Shown piece after piece: positions 1 to 13,617 of a stretch of DNA of 64,000 bases. The DNA comes from Chrysomallon squamiferum. Taxonomy: Eukaryota; Mollusca; Gastropoda; Neomphalida; Peltospiridae. The stretch lies in the NCBI GenBank assembly GCA_012295275.1, contig CM022672.1, positions 23,844,430-23,908,429 on the forward strand. Reading direction: 5' to 3'. Under the pieces are notes generated by a model. That model had not been told where the DNA came from and did no database searches. It saw only the letters and a list, made by a program, of their open reading frames with translations. The translations under genes and the position numbers were made by a program. Positions within the stretch are counted from its first letter, which is position 1. Each line of letters opens with the position of its first letter.

Positions 1-602
1 CTAAAAAAATCAGAAATATTCCGCCTAAGGTAGCATCTGTATTCTTATTTAAAAAAAAGTTGTAGTTTTTTCAGTACAATTTCTCTTTGTTCCCAAAGAT
101 GAAACATGAGAAGTATATATCTAGGTGTGCATACATTCTTTATTATTTGTTTTAAATATATTTTCAATAGTACTCACTAATAATATAGATTGTGCTATTT
201 ATATCAAAGAGTCATACATCAGGATGTTATTTCTGCCACAACAAGATAAAATACCAACAACAGCAACAAAAGCAACCCACACTCAGACACACACAAACAA
301 ATAAATAAAGATAGAAACTGCGAATTATACAATAAACAATACTGAAAATTAGATCATTATTATAGTGAACTGGAAGTGACATGTTAGGATTATTATATTC
401 ATGACACATACACACACGCACAAGCACATGCACATCACTATAATAATTTTAGAACATCTGTTTAATTCGTGAAGTATATATTCAAACCATTAGTTCATAC
501 CACTTAATGAGATATAGCTTTGAAAGAAACGTATTGTAAAGTGTCTAGCATTTTTATATTATCGCTTTAAAACAGCGAACTGCAGCATTATTTTGTAAAA
601 TT
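1..602. other. A+T-rich sequence, no gene seen
   Basis: No coding region supported by splice sites or a recognisable protein is visible. The open frames here are low-complexity readings of CA- and AT-rich DNA. Confidence 0.6.
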
Positions 603-610
603 GTATAAAT

Positions 611-1345
611 CAAGGGTGTCAAACCCAAGCCTTGCCTAGGGCAGCATAAGGAAATTTGAGAACGAAAAAACAAAAAGCGTGTTATAATCGTTTTATATTT
701 ATTGCATCTGCACTATGCTTAATCTATAATATAGATGTGCATACAAATGCTTTAGCAATTTAGCAGCATTCACGAATACAAAGTAATGAAGTAGTTTGAC
801 AAAAAAAAAAAGATGATTTTAAACGGCAACATATACTTGCAGTTTGCAACAGCAACAAATACATTGTACAAAACTTACAACAGTTCAAAACTTAACATTT
901 ATTTGCTACTATTCAATCATTTTGTTGTTTTGTAGTGAGACTAGATACCTCTTCTTGTTGACAGTTTTTGGTATGTCTGGTTGAAATGTCTGTGCAGTAA
1001 AAATACTGTAATTCTCTCTTTTTTTTTGTTGAATACTCACCCTTCTTCGTTCAATTTTCTTTTCTTTTCCTTCCTTAGCAGAAGGAGGAGCATTTGCCAT
1101 TTTTAAAGCAAACACTTTTAAAATTTTAAAAGAAAAAGTTTTCTGTTTACAAATGTTAATGAGCTGCGCGTGATTCGTCAGAAGTTAAAAAAAAACGTAG
1201 TTGACAAAAGTCGTACAAAAAAATTGAAACGATTTTTAAAAATATTTATTTTTCGAAGCTAAAACGTGCTCGCGGTGAGGAAATTTTTGTACGGCCCGTG
1301 GGCCGCAGTTTCATATGTAAAAGGGCCGCATGTTTGACCTGCCTG
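611..1345. mobile_element. Short hAT-like DNA transposon (non-autonomous or decayed)
   Basis: The left end reads CAAGGGTGTCAAAC and the right end, on the other strand, CAGGCAGGTCAAAC. Both are close to the CAGGGGTGTCAAAC type of terminal repeat known from hAT elements. The flanks are GTATAAAT (603-610) and GTATAAAC (1346-1353), a 7-of-8 match that fits the 8-bp target duplication of hAT insertion. Near the right end lies G+C-rich sequence around GGCCCGTGGGCCGCAG (1293-1308), unlike the surrounding DNA. At 735 bp it is far too short for a full hAT transposase, so it is a deletion derivative moved in trans or a decayed copy. The family is inferred from termini and target duplication only. Confidence 0.65.
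1041..1100 (-). other. Possible 20-codon exon inside the hAT-like element
   Basis: On the minus strand an ATG opens MANAPPSAKEGKEKK and continues to a run of three arginines. It stops at AGG|GTGAGT, a strong splice donor. The peptide is short, basic and not recognised. Since it lies wholly between the terminal repeats of the 611-1345 element, it is more likely a remnant of an element-borne or captured first exon than a host gene. No downstream exon could be identified between 611 and 1041. Confidence 0.3.
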
Positions 1346-1586
1346 GTATAAACCATGAAAAAGGTTGTTAGTTCTAGAAATAATCAGATGATGTTTACGG
1401 GAGTATAATGTTAGTATATCTATTAAATATGATATTATTGCGGCTTTCATAATTTTTGATAATTGTTGTTAATATTAACATTCAGTACAAAAAAATCTTG
1501 AGGGAAAAGAAAAGTATTTTTTTATTTTATTTGTTTTGGGGAGGGGACGTTTGATAACTTCTTTGTTTTGTTTATTATTATCATTT

Positions 1587-1588
<2 letters not shown>

Positions 1589-1630
<42 letters not shown>
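1589..1630. repeat. (TG)21 microsatellite
   Basis: Uninterrupted TG dinucleotide tract. Confidence 0.95.
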
Positions 1631-1634
<4 letters not shown>

Positions 1635-1782
1635 ATGAGTGAGACAATTCAGATGACATGTCCTTCCTTATTTTGTTTAATTTTCTATTTATATAATTTA
1701 ATTAATCATGTGTATTATAAACATATATATAGACACATATATAATTAAAAAATATATATGTGTGTGTGTATGAGTGTATGTC

Positions 1783-1785
<3 letters not shown>

Positions 1786-1866
<81 letters not shown>
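1786..1866. repeat. (AG)40 microsatellite
   Basis: Uninterrupted AG tract of about 80 bases. It is the longest dinucleotide array in the window. Confidence 0.95.
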
Positions 1867-1871
<5 letters not shown>

Positions 1872-2968
1872 AAACGCAACTACCTGTCAGGCTGTATTCA
1901 GTGTTCACCATTTTAAAGATTAAAATTACTGATATGCGTGCAAGAGAAAGGTGCATTCGGTTTCAAAAGGAATTTTGGTGATAACTGTACCAGTATTTCG
2001 ATAAAACACTAGTACTGGTGAGAAAGCCTCTGAATATTTCTAAACACAATAATGAAGTCTTAACAATACCTGAATTTGAGTATTCGTGACTGCTTCCCGA
2101 TCTGAGATATATTATTTCATTGTGTAGAAATACAGCACAAACTAAACTGGACAAGCAAGTGCTTCCTAATAAAATCAACTTTTCAATGCAGTTTCCAGTA
2201 CGTAAAAGCATTCATTCATAAACTGAAACTAATAACAGGTGAAGCTGTCATAGATTCTGTTGTTCATTTTGCATAATCATATTGATTACGAATTGTGCTT
2301 ACATTACATTTAATATGTGTGCACTGGCATGAAATACTGCGCCTAGTATTGATTCAGTTAAAAATGGTTTTCATTACAGCCGAAATGGCTTTTTTTTTCT
2401 TCTTTTTTTTTAAAAAAAAAAGACGGAAGAAAATAATAATAATAATAATAATAACAACAACAAAATTAAAGATTTGTAATGAGGTGTTTGTAATCATTAC
2501 GATTCTTTAGATGTTATTTATGTTATAAAGAATAGAATCGAAATGCATTATAACATTTGTTTATAAACACATTTCATAGCTAACAATATATCAATCTGCT
2601 TTCTTCGTGTCAAATAATTTGGTGTTATTTGGCATTAATCTATGGAGTCATTCAATTTTATCATTTTATTAGACATAACTGTGAAGTTGCAGATACTAAC
2701 TAAAGCTTATAATATATATATATATATATATACTCTCACACAAGCAGACACAATAACTATACTGTCATCGGTCAGAAATTTCATGTAAAATAATTTTTTA
2801 AATATTTCAGATCCATTCAACTGATATGATCCTTCGTTTGTATACCTTGATTAAACCCGACATCTGAATCTTTTGTGCAAATATATTCTATAACGACATA
2901 TTATTTTTAGTGGAATAAAAACTACGTAGTATTGAGAGTAATTATTAAAAATTGAATAATAATAATGG

Positions 2969-3003
<35 letters not shown>

Positions 3004-4298
3004 CAGATATTTAAAATAAAAAATTAAATAAAAATATTTATGGATAAATAAATAAATAATGGTGATAGCAATAGGACAGCATTAATAGCAGAATATATTC
3101 TTCTTGTAGAGATAATGAAAGTAGCTGTAACTGAAGTAATTACATTCATAACAGTAGCATACACATCTATTCATATTTATTGGGGGTTTTTGTAGGGGAT
3201 TGGTTGTTGTTTATTTTGATTTTATTTATTGAAATTTATTAATTATTTTTAATTAATAGAGCTCATTTTCTTTAAATCTGACAGTAAAAAAAAATTAATT
3301 AAAAAATAAAGTGAATAATACAATAACAAAGCACGCTTTTTCGTAAAACAAAGTTCACAACAGAACAGTCCAGTTGATTATTTATTTATCTTGATAACAG
3401 AAATTTGTGCTTCGAAATTTTAATTTTTGGGACAAATCATATGAAAAAAAAACATTATTTCTTCTTTCACAGGCACACTTTTATTTTATTTTAATATACT
3501 TGTCATTATACTGTCAGTGACACATAACAGAATTTATGTATATCATTGAAAATTTGTTAGACTTTAACACAGGTTTAATAGGTGAGATTTCATTAAAACA
3601 AATTTAAACTCATGTAACAATAAATAACCATAGCAACAAACAACAAAACAAAACAAAAAACATGTTTGGCAGTTGTATTCAATAACTGATTGATTGTTTA
3701 GTTACACAATACAAGAAAACAATGAACACAAATAAATTAATATACATCTGGTAATATACATTTCTTTCTAATTTCAATGTATCACTACACATTGCACATT
3801 ATAAATTGATTTCATTTGAAATCCTTTATACAGGTATAAAATTGGTTTCAAGTAATGGTGAGTTTTCTTTTCTTTAAGATTTCTTGAAAATATTAGAAAA
3901 AGGAGAGGAAGCCATCACCAAAATAGGTTCTTTTTTGGGGTGTATATGCATGTTTCCTTTCATTTGCTCATTCAGAGGTAAAGTGTAATAGTTATTATCT
4001 TTAAGCAAATGGAACTACATCAAATCTTTAAGAAAAAAAAAGAGTTAAAATAAGCACTTTTCGTGAAGGGGTAAAGTTAGAAATTAAATCTGCAATTTAT
4101 ATCACAATTGCTAATAAATCGTATGACATATATTCAAATGTTTTTATAGGCTTTTTTCCACTCTTATGACTCACATTAAAAATTTTTATTTTATTATCTA
4201 ATACTGTTTCAGCAATAGCTATATTAATAACACCCAGGCCCATATATTTTATAACATTAAATTGGATTAAAAGATTTTTCATCTTCTTTTTTTTTATT

Positions 4299-7200
4299 TC
4301 AGAAATCTTCAGTTCCCCAGTCAAGATCATCTCCCCAACCAGATGTATCATCCTGGAAAAAAAAAAAAAAAATTAAAAAATTAAAAAAATTAAAATTAAA
4401 AAATTAAAAGATGACTCAAATATATTTTAAAAAAAGAGAAAAATCAGACACATATACAACACACTCAAACACATACAAAGTTTAACTCCACCCTATTCAC
4501 ATTCAACTCAAAATAAAAAGGAAACAAAAGATAACTTGAATTTCTATTATTAAAAAAGATGATAAAAATTTATTTTTATTCATCCATGTTAAGCTGTGGA
4601 CTAGCAAAATGTCATCTGCTATTAAACACACTGCAATAATACTTACTGCAGATTCTGGAACACTGAGCACTTCAAATGAAATACCCTGTTTACGACAAGA
4701 TTTGTCTGCAGCATTTTCACTTTCTTTTAACTTGCAAGTTTCTCTGACAATTAATGTGAGTGGGTCAACAGCTGTCACTTTTATTTCTGGTGCCATATCA
4801 GAGAAGAAATCCAGCTCGCGTGTTGTTTTTGCTTTGATTTCTATGCTCTTTACATCAAATTCAGAACCAAGGGAGACATTTGGATTTGTTGCTGGGTGAA
4901 TCCCTGGGACAGATTTGACAGTTTCTACAGCACTATGAGAAGATGACTTGAACTGAGTGTTATTGTCGAAGGTTTGAGATTCATTGTTCCATGAATGACT
5001 CCATTCTGCTGATCTGTCAACTTCAGGTGGGTTGTGATCGACAAAATGGACCCTCTGCTGTTTTGGTTTCCCACCCAGCTTCAGTGCACTCTTTAGTTTA
5101 GATCCTGAATGTGTCTGTTTTCTGTCAGAAGTGTGAAATTCGGGACAGACTTTGGATGAATCTTTGGATGTTATTGTACATGGCATGTTTTGCAGTTCTT
5201 TCTCTATTTCATCACTAAAATGAATATCATCATCACAGGACAACTCATTAATTCCCTTTTCTCCTTCCCAAGTATCCCATTCAGACTCATTATCTTCCTC
5301 AATCACACTGGAATGTTCTTTTAAAACAACAATTTCTTCTGTTTCAGAAATCTGGTCCAGTAAATTACATGAAACCTTTTCAGTAATTTTGGATTTTTCT
5401 GAACCTACAAGAAAATAAAAATGTAAGTAAATAAAAAGAATCAGTGAATAATAATTAAATATATCTTCCTTGATTTAAAAAAAAAACATAATTTTTTTTT
5501 TTTTTGTATTATTCTTTATCAAAAGAATCATAAACACAAAATTAACATTAATAATAGTTAGTTTCAAAAAATCTTCAAAACAGTAAAAACATGAATAATT
5601 TATTATATACTGATAAAAAAAAACTCAACAAGTCATCCCTGACAAGAACACAATCATGAAGATATGACAAATATTCACTGTTAGATTTTTTGATTACGAA
5701 GCTTTTGCAACTAACTTTTTATAAGTCTCTCTCTATGCTGTATCTTTCGTTCTTCTCTCTTTCTTCTAGCCTCATCTCTTCTCATTTCTTTTTCTTTCCT
5801 TTTATTTTGATTTCCATCACCAGCAGTAATTTCTCCATTGCTGAAAATTAATGATAAAATAAAATAAAATAAAATAAAGTAAAATAAATAAATAGAATAG
5901 AAAAACAACAAATATATAAACAAATAGAATGTAAAAAAACAACAAAAGGAAATACAAAAAGTACACATCCAGGTTCACTGCCCGTTCCAACCAGTGCCCT
6001 TTGAAAATAATTCATCACTCAATTAATGTGAGTAATCTCCCTTTGAAATAATCTCCCATAATATGTGTCTGCTTGATGTTTAATGAACTTGTATAAACCT
6101 GTTATATGTTAGAAGTCAGATCAGCTCAATTCTTCATATCATTTCATTGCAAACATATTATATGGCTACTTTGTTCAGCTGCTTTAACAGGTTAGAAATA
6201 AATATCTTATATTATTAAAGTGAAAAACATGCATTCACATACTTTCCATCCATATTATAATTACATGTTACATAATATTAACCTATTTACAACAACACTA
6301 AACAAATAATGAACTGATTTACTTGTTACATTTTATAAATTATTTTCCTTTTATTTAACATACTGACAAAGATAATTACTGAAATTTAAAAGATTACCTC
6401 AATGCAGCTAAATCTTTCAAAAGTGTCTTCTTACCAATAACACCAGAAATGGATTTATCGAAGCCATCACCAGCACTCCCAAACTAATATAAATTAAATC
6501 AGTAAAAGTAAAGTAGTGTATGTCAGAAATATTACACACATTAAATCATATAACTCAAATATGTTAATTCAAATAAATTAAAAGATTTATTAAATGTATT
6601 TATATTGAACTATACAGTTATTATATCGTGCATATTCGTACTTAATTCATCAAAAAAGAAATGACTTTCTGTTCTGAATAAAATGAAAAGTAGTGTTGAC
6701 AATTTCACTTCTTTTAATAAGAGGTTTCAAAAAGAGTATACATGAAACTTTAACATATATATTATTAGTTTTTCTTCTCTGTATAAAACATGTTTAAAAA
6801 TATTTCGTCTATAAATGTTTTAATTGTTCTGGTGGTTTTAAAAATTTAGACTGATTGTTGTTTAATGTTTTTCTAATGAAACCAAAGCTACCTTTGGCAG
6901 GCCTTCAGTGAAAAACTTCTTTCTTTTCCCACCCATGATAACATCAGCACCAAGCAATGGAACAAGTTCTGCCAGGGCATGTAAGCTGGCTGCTACTAGT
7001 CTGTCATTGGTATCTCTCAACCCTAGTAACAACTACAATCAACAACAAGAGTAATATTCATAATATTCTCAAATCATAACTGAAAACTTGGCACAAATGC
7101 ATTAACCTACCTATCATATGTACTTGGAAGAAAACCAAAGTTTTTTTTTTTTTCTGTATTTATATGCATTTTTTTAAAGCAATGTAGAGAAATATAAATA

Positions 7201-10200
7201 AATATATAAATAAATAAATAAAAATAAATACACACACGCTACCTGTGAATAGTCTAGGTAGAATAAATCATTATTTATAGTTAAAATATTTAAATTAGTA
7301 AAATCAGTCCAGCTTTACTTCAAACACTGCAATCTTTGGTAACATAAAATGTTATTTCCCACTGCAACACAACAATGTACTACATAAAAGACAAACACAT
7401 TATATATATGGTTAGGAATATTGTAATTTTAAAATACAGAGAAAATTTGTTAAATGAAGAAGTACCTGAATTACAATGGTATCCTCTAAGATTTCTCTTT
7501 CAAACAGATCTACATACGATGAAAACTGTGACAGAAGAACAAGTCGAATATGAACTTCACGAATGTGAAAAATTCTGTAAAGTTCAGGTATTACATATGA
7601 TTTGAACAACGATGCACAAAGAATTGGTTGTTTCTGTCCTTTGCTACAACTAGGTCTCCTGTTACCTGAAATATCAATTATTATTATTAGTGGAAAAATA
7701 TTTGTTCTCACAATTGCATTTCCTCTGATAAAATGTTATCACCTACAGATATTAAATATAAATAAAATATTTTAATTTATTTACTACTTTCCTTTGAGAA
7801 ACAAATAATCAAATATAAATCTAAAATGTGTTGCTTTTTGGGGGTTTTCTAGCTTGTTACTTTTATGCATTGATGAAACAAACATCAGATTAAATGCAGC
7901 TATTTAACTAAACTGCACTGTTTAGAGTTTTAAAATATTGATATTCTATCAATGTGCCAAGAAAATTGTAGTAAATTTTATTATTTCTTTGTTATTGAAG
8001 ATTTATTGAACACAATTTCAATAAAACTTTGGAAAAACTTGATTAGTTGACTACCTACATTAAATAGTGACAATAAATACATGATAAATACCTCAAATTC
8101 AATTAAGATGCATTAAATATGCTTTAATACATACAATGACCATACAAGGCAGCTGCTCTACTTAGCATGAATGATGGGGATTTTATTTGTCTTAAATATT
8201 TCAAAATGAAAAGAGAAGTATAATTTTTCTTAAAAATTAAAAAATTTTTTAAGCTGAAATCTGTCAGACACTCCTAAAAACAAAAGAACTTCTGAAAGAC
8301 ATGATAAATTGAAACATAATCTTGACCCATAATATACAGAGAAAAAACAAAAACATCTGACTGGATATACCTCTGTATGGAGTAAGGAGATTGGGGATCA
8401 TGTATTTTTTTGCAGACTCATCCAGCACAACAAATCTAGACAGTAAAGGTACAACCAATCTTTTTGCCACAAGCTCTTCTGGAAGGCCTACTAGTTTCTG
8501 TGTCAGAGAACTGTATAAAATGCAAACAGTAAAATGTAACATTATGAAAATAACATAACTAGCTCATATTTATCCTAAGGTTAGGTTTTATCAAAATGTT
8601 ATACAAAAGAAAATATATACTTGCGTGCATGGACAAACATACAAAAAAAAAAAAATATATATATATAAACAAAACATCAAATATGGGTTACAAAGAAACA
8701 TACAGAAAATGGAAAGCATGCAATGTAATAATTGCATTTTAATTGCATTGCTGTAAGTTAAAATAAATATTATTTAGGTATAATGTTTGGATTTGTTCAA
8801 CTGAGGACAACCTTGAATCACAAATAACAAGTAAAATATTCATTTTTGTATATAACATAGAAAAACCTGAAAAATGCCTTCTTTTCTTCAGAAGTTTTAG
8901 CAGGCACCATCTTCAAAAAATTCAAAATGTCCAAAAAATCATGCCTGAGGAAAACAAAAAATAATAGTAATAAATATTGTTCATATGAAAAACTTTAGCT
9001 TATAATATTAAATAGGAAATGCCATTTGAAGTGTATTGTTAAACTTTATTACTAAAGCTTATATACAAATAAAACAAAGACGTCTGCAAAGAGAATTAGT
9101 CTATTTATATCACCATAATAAATTCTAATACAGAAAACAAAAACAAAAAAAATTAAAATACTTTTTTTTTTAAAGTTTACCATTCTAATTACTATTTTTT
9201 TCTTTTTTTTTCTTTTTTTGCCAGTAAAAAAATAAAAATGAATTTATCTTTATGTGTTTTTTTTCCACATTAAAAATCAATTTCAGCAAAAAAACAAGGA
9301 AAACAATAAAAAAAATTATTACCTGAACAATCTGTCATTTAACAATTCTATCAGCTTTGGTCTTTGTTTTGGGTCATCATTCAAACATTCATCAAGAATT
9401 CTTGGTTCAAATGTCTTTGTTGAGTCACCTAATACATTGGACAAAACAACTTTGGTAATTTCCAAAAATCCTGTTTCTTAAAATAAAATGCTGTGGTCCT
9501 AAATTTTAATTTCATGAATCTAAATTTATTAAATCCAAATTAATAGGAATCTAACCTTATTATGTTGTTATGTTTTACATAAATAATATGTATTTTAATT
9601 TGTATCATAAAATTTCTAATATCAGTAAAATTTATGCAAGAAACAAAAATTAATAAACAGTATACCTAAATCATTTAATTTTTCCAAAACTGAATCTGCT
9701 AAGACTCCAAATGCGTAAACATCTCTGACATGGCCAAACTCAATATTCCGCTCTATATTCCCCTCCTAAAATATATTTATGTAATAATAATAATAATAAT
9801 AATATTAATAAATGAATATATATCTAAAATTAAATACCAGGAAGGAAATTGGTATTCAGAAGCTGGATATGTAACACAATCCACCTGTATATCAGCAGTA
9901 CATACAAATAAAATAATAACAATCATAATAATAATAAATAATAAATTTAAAATTAAATTTAATACAATAATAATGAAGAAAATTATATTTTCTGAACAAC
10001 AAATGATGAAATGTAAGAATACTTAGTTTTAATAATGATTATGTCTGTTAAAGGTTCAACACAGAATGTACCAAAGCCCTTGATACAGTGCCCTCATTTA
10101 GTCTATAGATTTGTTATTTGTTAATGTTCAAGGGATTACCTTTAATTGAATAGGGAACCAATTAGCAATTTCATATCAGTGACATTACTGTGCAAATTTG

Positions 10201-11448
10201 AGTTTTCCAGCCACATAAATTTTCTCAGGGCAATAACTGAGAGTTGTCAGCCATGTTGTCTGATCATTTTGTCCATCACAAATGTAGGCTGTTTGGTTGT
10301 GTGAAAAATAATGTATTTTACAGGCATTTCAGGACAAAAAATGTCCTTCAAAACAGGACATTTGTCAACTTGTTAGTTTTTAGAGACAGACACAGTTATA
10401 ATATTTTGTGTAACTGCAATCAGAACCTTGCATAAGGTAAATAATCAACATGTAATTAATAGTTGTTACAATTTACTGAATTTAAAAGTATTTTATAAAT
10501 TGTACTGGCATTTTGAGACATAGCGTCAATTGGTGAAAAATCCTCTTTATTTACTTAGTTATAGCGGAATTGATAAATTGCTGACCTCTTCCTCTGGTGC
10601 TATTATTTCACTATTTCTAAAAGCCAAGCTTTTTTCCAGGAATTCTGAAGTTGCTTCTTCAAACTTGCAGGCATGTTCTAATCCTCCAAGTCTCCAACTT
10701 CCATCAGTTGTCACGAACAGAGAGACACACACACACATTGTTGTGACATATACCAACCTAGCAAATTACAGACTGGTATTTTAACAATAAAAATATTAAT
10801 TAATAAAAAAAAAAAAAAAAAAAAAAAAATTCTTTAGTCAGTAACACTATAGAGTGTATTGTAAATATATATATAGGTATTGAAATGCTGAATATAAAAT
10901 AATGATAATAATTTTAAATTAATATGTCCACTTACAGCTAAGTACTGAAATGCTTAATTTAATAATTCTCTACATATATAATATAATATAATTATATAGG
11001 GATTAAAATTTTTAGCTGTGTATTTACTCTTATGAAGTGCAAAATTAAAATTTCAAAAAAAAAAATTTAGAATACAAAATAAAATATGTATATTAGTGAA
11101 TTTAGTCTCATTAAAAATATACATATTTATGCTGAAATACTTAATTTAAAATAATAATAATTTAACAATGATGTGTAATCTCACAGTATCATGAAGAAAA
11201 ACTAGTGCTTTCAGGACACTGTGAAGACCAGCACAGATCTCAATGGGTGACAGTGTTGGAAATAATGGCTCCAAAGGTTCAACTTGTTCAGTTACTAGAT
11301 AGAATGATCCATCAACATTTTCCCCTGTTGAGATATACTTCAAGATATCAGGGTGACGCAGTGCTTTCAAATTCTAAAAACAAAGAAAAAAATAATAAAT
11401 ATTACAAATACCACAGTTAAAAAAAAAAACAAAAAAAAAAAAAAAAAA

Positions 11449-11481
<33 letters not shown>

Positions 11482-12323
11482 AAAAAAAAAATCTTTTTCA
11501 ATTTCCCTATTAGTTTCATTTTAATTTTTATACCTTTTAAAAAAAAATCTTTTATTCAAATTTTATTTGTGTATTAAAAATAATGAGAGATAAACAAATT
11601 TGTATTTTTATTATCTTTGTTATTTGTGCAACATATTCACCAGGTAAATAATCTATGAAAATTATTATAAACATGCAACAATGAAAATATTGAATTTTTA
11701 AAAATTTTATCTCCAACACTGATGATCATTTAACAATAAGATCCATTTCTTTAATTTAACTTGTTAACATATTACAAAATCTGTAATTAGAAAAAAAAAA
11801 AAAAAAAAAAAAAAAATTTAAAAACAAATTGAAATACAAAACTGTGAAATCAAAAATCAAAATACAAGAACAAAAAAGTATAAATAGCATTTAAAATAAA
11901 AAATATATAAATAAAAACTATCACATGAAAATTCAACAACTTCCTTATAAATATAAACATATGTGAAGACATTTCCTGTGATATATTTTACAGTCAGCAC
12001 AGCATAACCTGAAAATAATATTTTAGTCAAAAAACGTAACTGCCAGTACAAATATAATTTATTTTCTCATTGTACGATTAAAAGAAAATGATTGTAGGCT
12101 GCAAAATTGCTATACTTTGTTATGCTATTCAATAATAATGTCATACTTTCGTGCCCCTTTCAAGCAAATCCAGAGCTTTCTTATTATTCTTCTTCTGCTG
12201 AAAAACTGTAACTTTCGTTTCATCTTTCAGTTCGGCCTTAGTCATTTTCCAATCCATGTCTGACGATATTGTTATTTCTTCTCCCCATTCACAATCAGAC
12301 AACACACTGTTTTCAGAGCCCAT
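4299..12323 (-). CDS. SCYL3: SCY1-like pseudokinase 3 (PACE-1)
   Basis: Pseudokinase with HEAT repeats; the vertebrate protein binds ezrin and sits on Golgi and cell-edge membranes. Thirteen coding exons, minus strand: 12147-12323, 11185-11373, 10586-10757, 9666-9765, 9323-9476, 8867-8944, 8371-8510, 7466-7665, 6892-7032, 6398-6483, 5716-5840, 4647-5404, 4299-4352. All introns are GT-AG and phases agree. The start MGSENS is the family N-terminus. HNN replaces the catalytic HRD and LGG replaces DFG, as expected of a non-catalytic kinase fold. Residues to about 265 are kinase-like, to about 450 HEAT-like, then a polar tail with [10 protein letters not shown] and an acidic Trp-containing end [10 protein letters not shown]. 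About 791 residues if the frame break in exon 3 (10725-10736) is an indel; human SCYL3 is about 740. SCYL1 is the next-best alternative, but the start and tail favour SCYL3. Confidence 0.9.
10586..10757 (-). other. SCYL3: SCYL3 exon 3 with frame break in a (GT)6 tract
   Basis: The exon opens in phase 0 with VGICHNNVC, matching the family, but this frame soon hits TGA. From just after the (GT)6 tract (10725-10736) the conserved continuation, [13 protein letters not shown] and onward to PEEE at the donor, lies in another frame. The exon is 172 bases; two more bases (or one or four fewer) would make it 0 modulo 3, as the flanking exons require. The phase arithmetic therefore points independently to a repeat-unit length change. 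Confidence 0.85.
10802..10829. repeat. Poly(A) tract in SCYL3 intron 2
   Basis: Run of about 28 A residues just upstream, in gene sense, of exon 3. Confidence 0.9.
11417..11490. repeat. A-rich tract with (AAT)n
   Basis: A runs flanking about seven AAT units in SCYL3 intron 1. Confidence 0.9.
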
Positions 12324-13417
12324 ATTTTAGATCAACATTTCAATTAAAATTATGCAGGATAAAGTCAAAATATGTCCAAAATGATTAGGACCCAGTCTAT
12401 TATGAAAACAACTGAAACGTGATTGACAATGTAATATAGATAAAATTATAATTGATACCATCGGCGATGGTGTTGTTGGCACGATCAGTGTCAATTATGT
12501 CCCTTGAACAACATGCACAGTAGACTGGTCCTTTATTATTTGAGAATGTAACACATAAATCCGGAAACAGTCAACATAGTTAAGAACGCTTAAAATATTT
12601 TTGGGGTTTTGTGAATCGTTTCATTAATGTGATGTAAGCGTTTCAAAAGGTCTTCTTATTCCGCACTTCCTTAGTGTATTTCATTAACACATGTTCAGAT
12701 AAAATGCAATTAAAGCATTATTATTGATGGCAGGGGCATATCTACGGAAAATGGTAAATATCGCCTAATCGTAATGCAAGGACTGAAATCGCGCCCATAT
12801 CCTAATACCCAGCACAGTTTAACAGAATTTCCTCAGACGTCAGAACAGACGAAATAAAAAAAAATAAAAATAAATAAATAAATAATAATAATAATAATAA
12901 AATACCAGTTCGATTTTTAGGTTTTTAGGCTATACTTCTTGGGTCATGTGAAATGGTCTAGATCAGTATACCAGGAAAAAATTGATATAGATTGACGTAA
13001 TTCATTCATAGTCTACATGTACTAGCATTTATTGGCAGCAATGCATCTTATCTGATCTTTTCCATAGTATAATGCATATTATGTACACATTGGATCAGTT
13101 AATGATTCACATAATACCTCAGTCAGACTATTTTGCCCGGACCGATATAGACGATTACATTTATAGTGTTGCATGAATGAATGAATGTATGACTAAAACA
13201 TTTTTATTTTTTTTTATTATTATTATTATTTTTAAACTGGCATCGCAATAGCTTTTTGTAGCATGACGGTACATATTCACCAGTTTATTTTAAAATTATT
13301 AATTTGTGTTTCTTTTGTTTGGTTGGTTTTGAAATATTCATCCTAATGTAACTGAAGAAAACCGATAAAATGCCTTAAGGCCTACAACACCTCCAGCGCT
13401 AATCAGAAAACCGTGGT

Positions 13418-13421
<4 letters not shown>

Positions 13422-13458
<37 letters not shown>
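13422..13458. repeat. Poly(A) tract, 37 bases
   Basis: Uninterrupted A run. Confidence 0.95.
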
Positions 13459-13460
<2 letters not shown>

Positions 13461-13570
13461 CTTTAATAGTGGAACACTTGAAATTTGCTTGAGATATCCA
13501 TTAATGAAGTGCCCGTATGATTGCTGTTTACATCTAAATGAATAAATATATTCCCTTTTCCACAACGTGC

Positions 13571-13616
<46 letters not shown>
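13571..13616. repeat. (AAT)15 microsatellite
   Basis: Uninterrupted trinucleotide tract. A second one of similar length lies at 14412-14451. Confidence 0.95.

Positions 13617-13617
<1 letters not shown>

Larger units (their letters stand above)
1354..4298. other. Gene-poor, repeat-rich spacer 3' of SCYL3
   Basis: Contains (TG)21 at 1589-1630, about 40 AG units at 1786-1866, (AT)n at 2711-2732 and a 32-base A run at 2969-3000. The part next to 4298 should include the SCYL3 3' untranslated region; several AATAAA-like signals occur on the minus strand, but I cannot choose the used one. No gene is seen. Confidence 0.6.

Noticed and set aside
1536-1956. Open frames rich in Cys/Val and Ser/Leu across 1536-1956
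   Set aside because: They are translations of the (TG)n and (AG)n microsatellites and have no splice context or complexity.
10310-10365. Short inverted repeat around AATGTCC/GGACATTT in SCYL3 intron 3
   Set aside because: The arms are only about seven to nine bases and can arise by chance; no other structure supports it.
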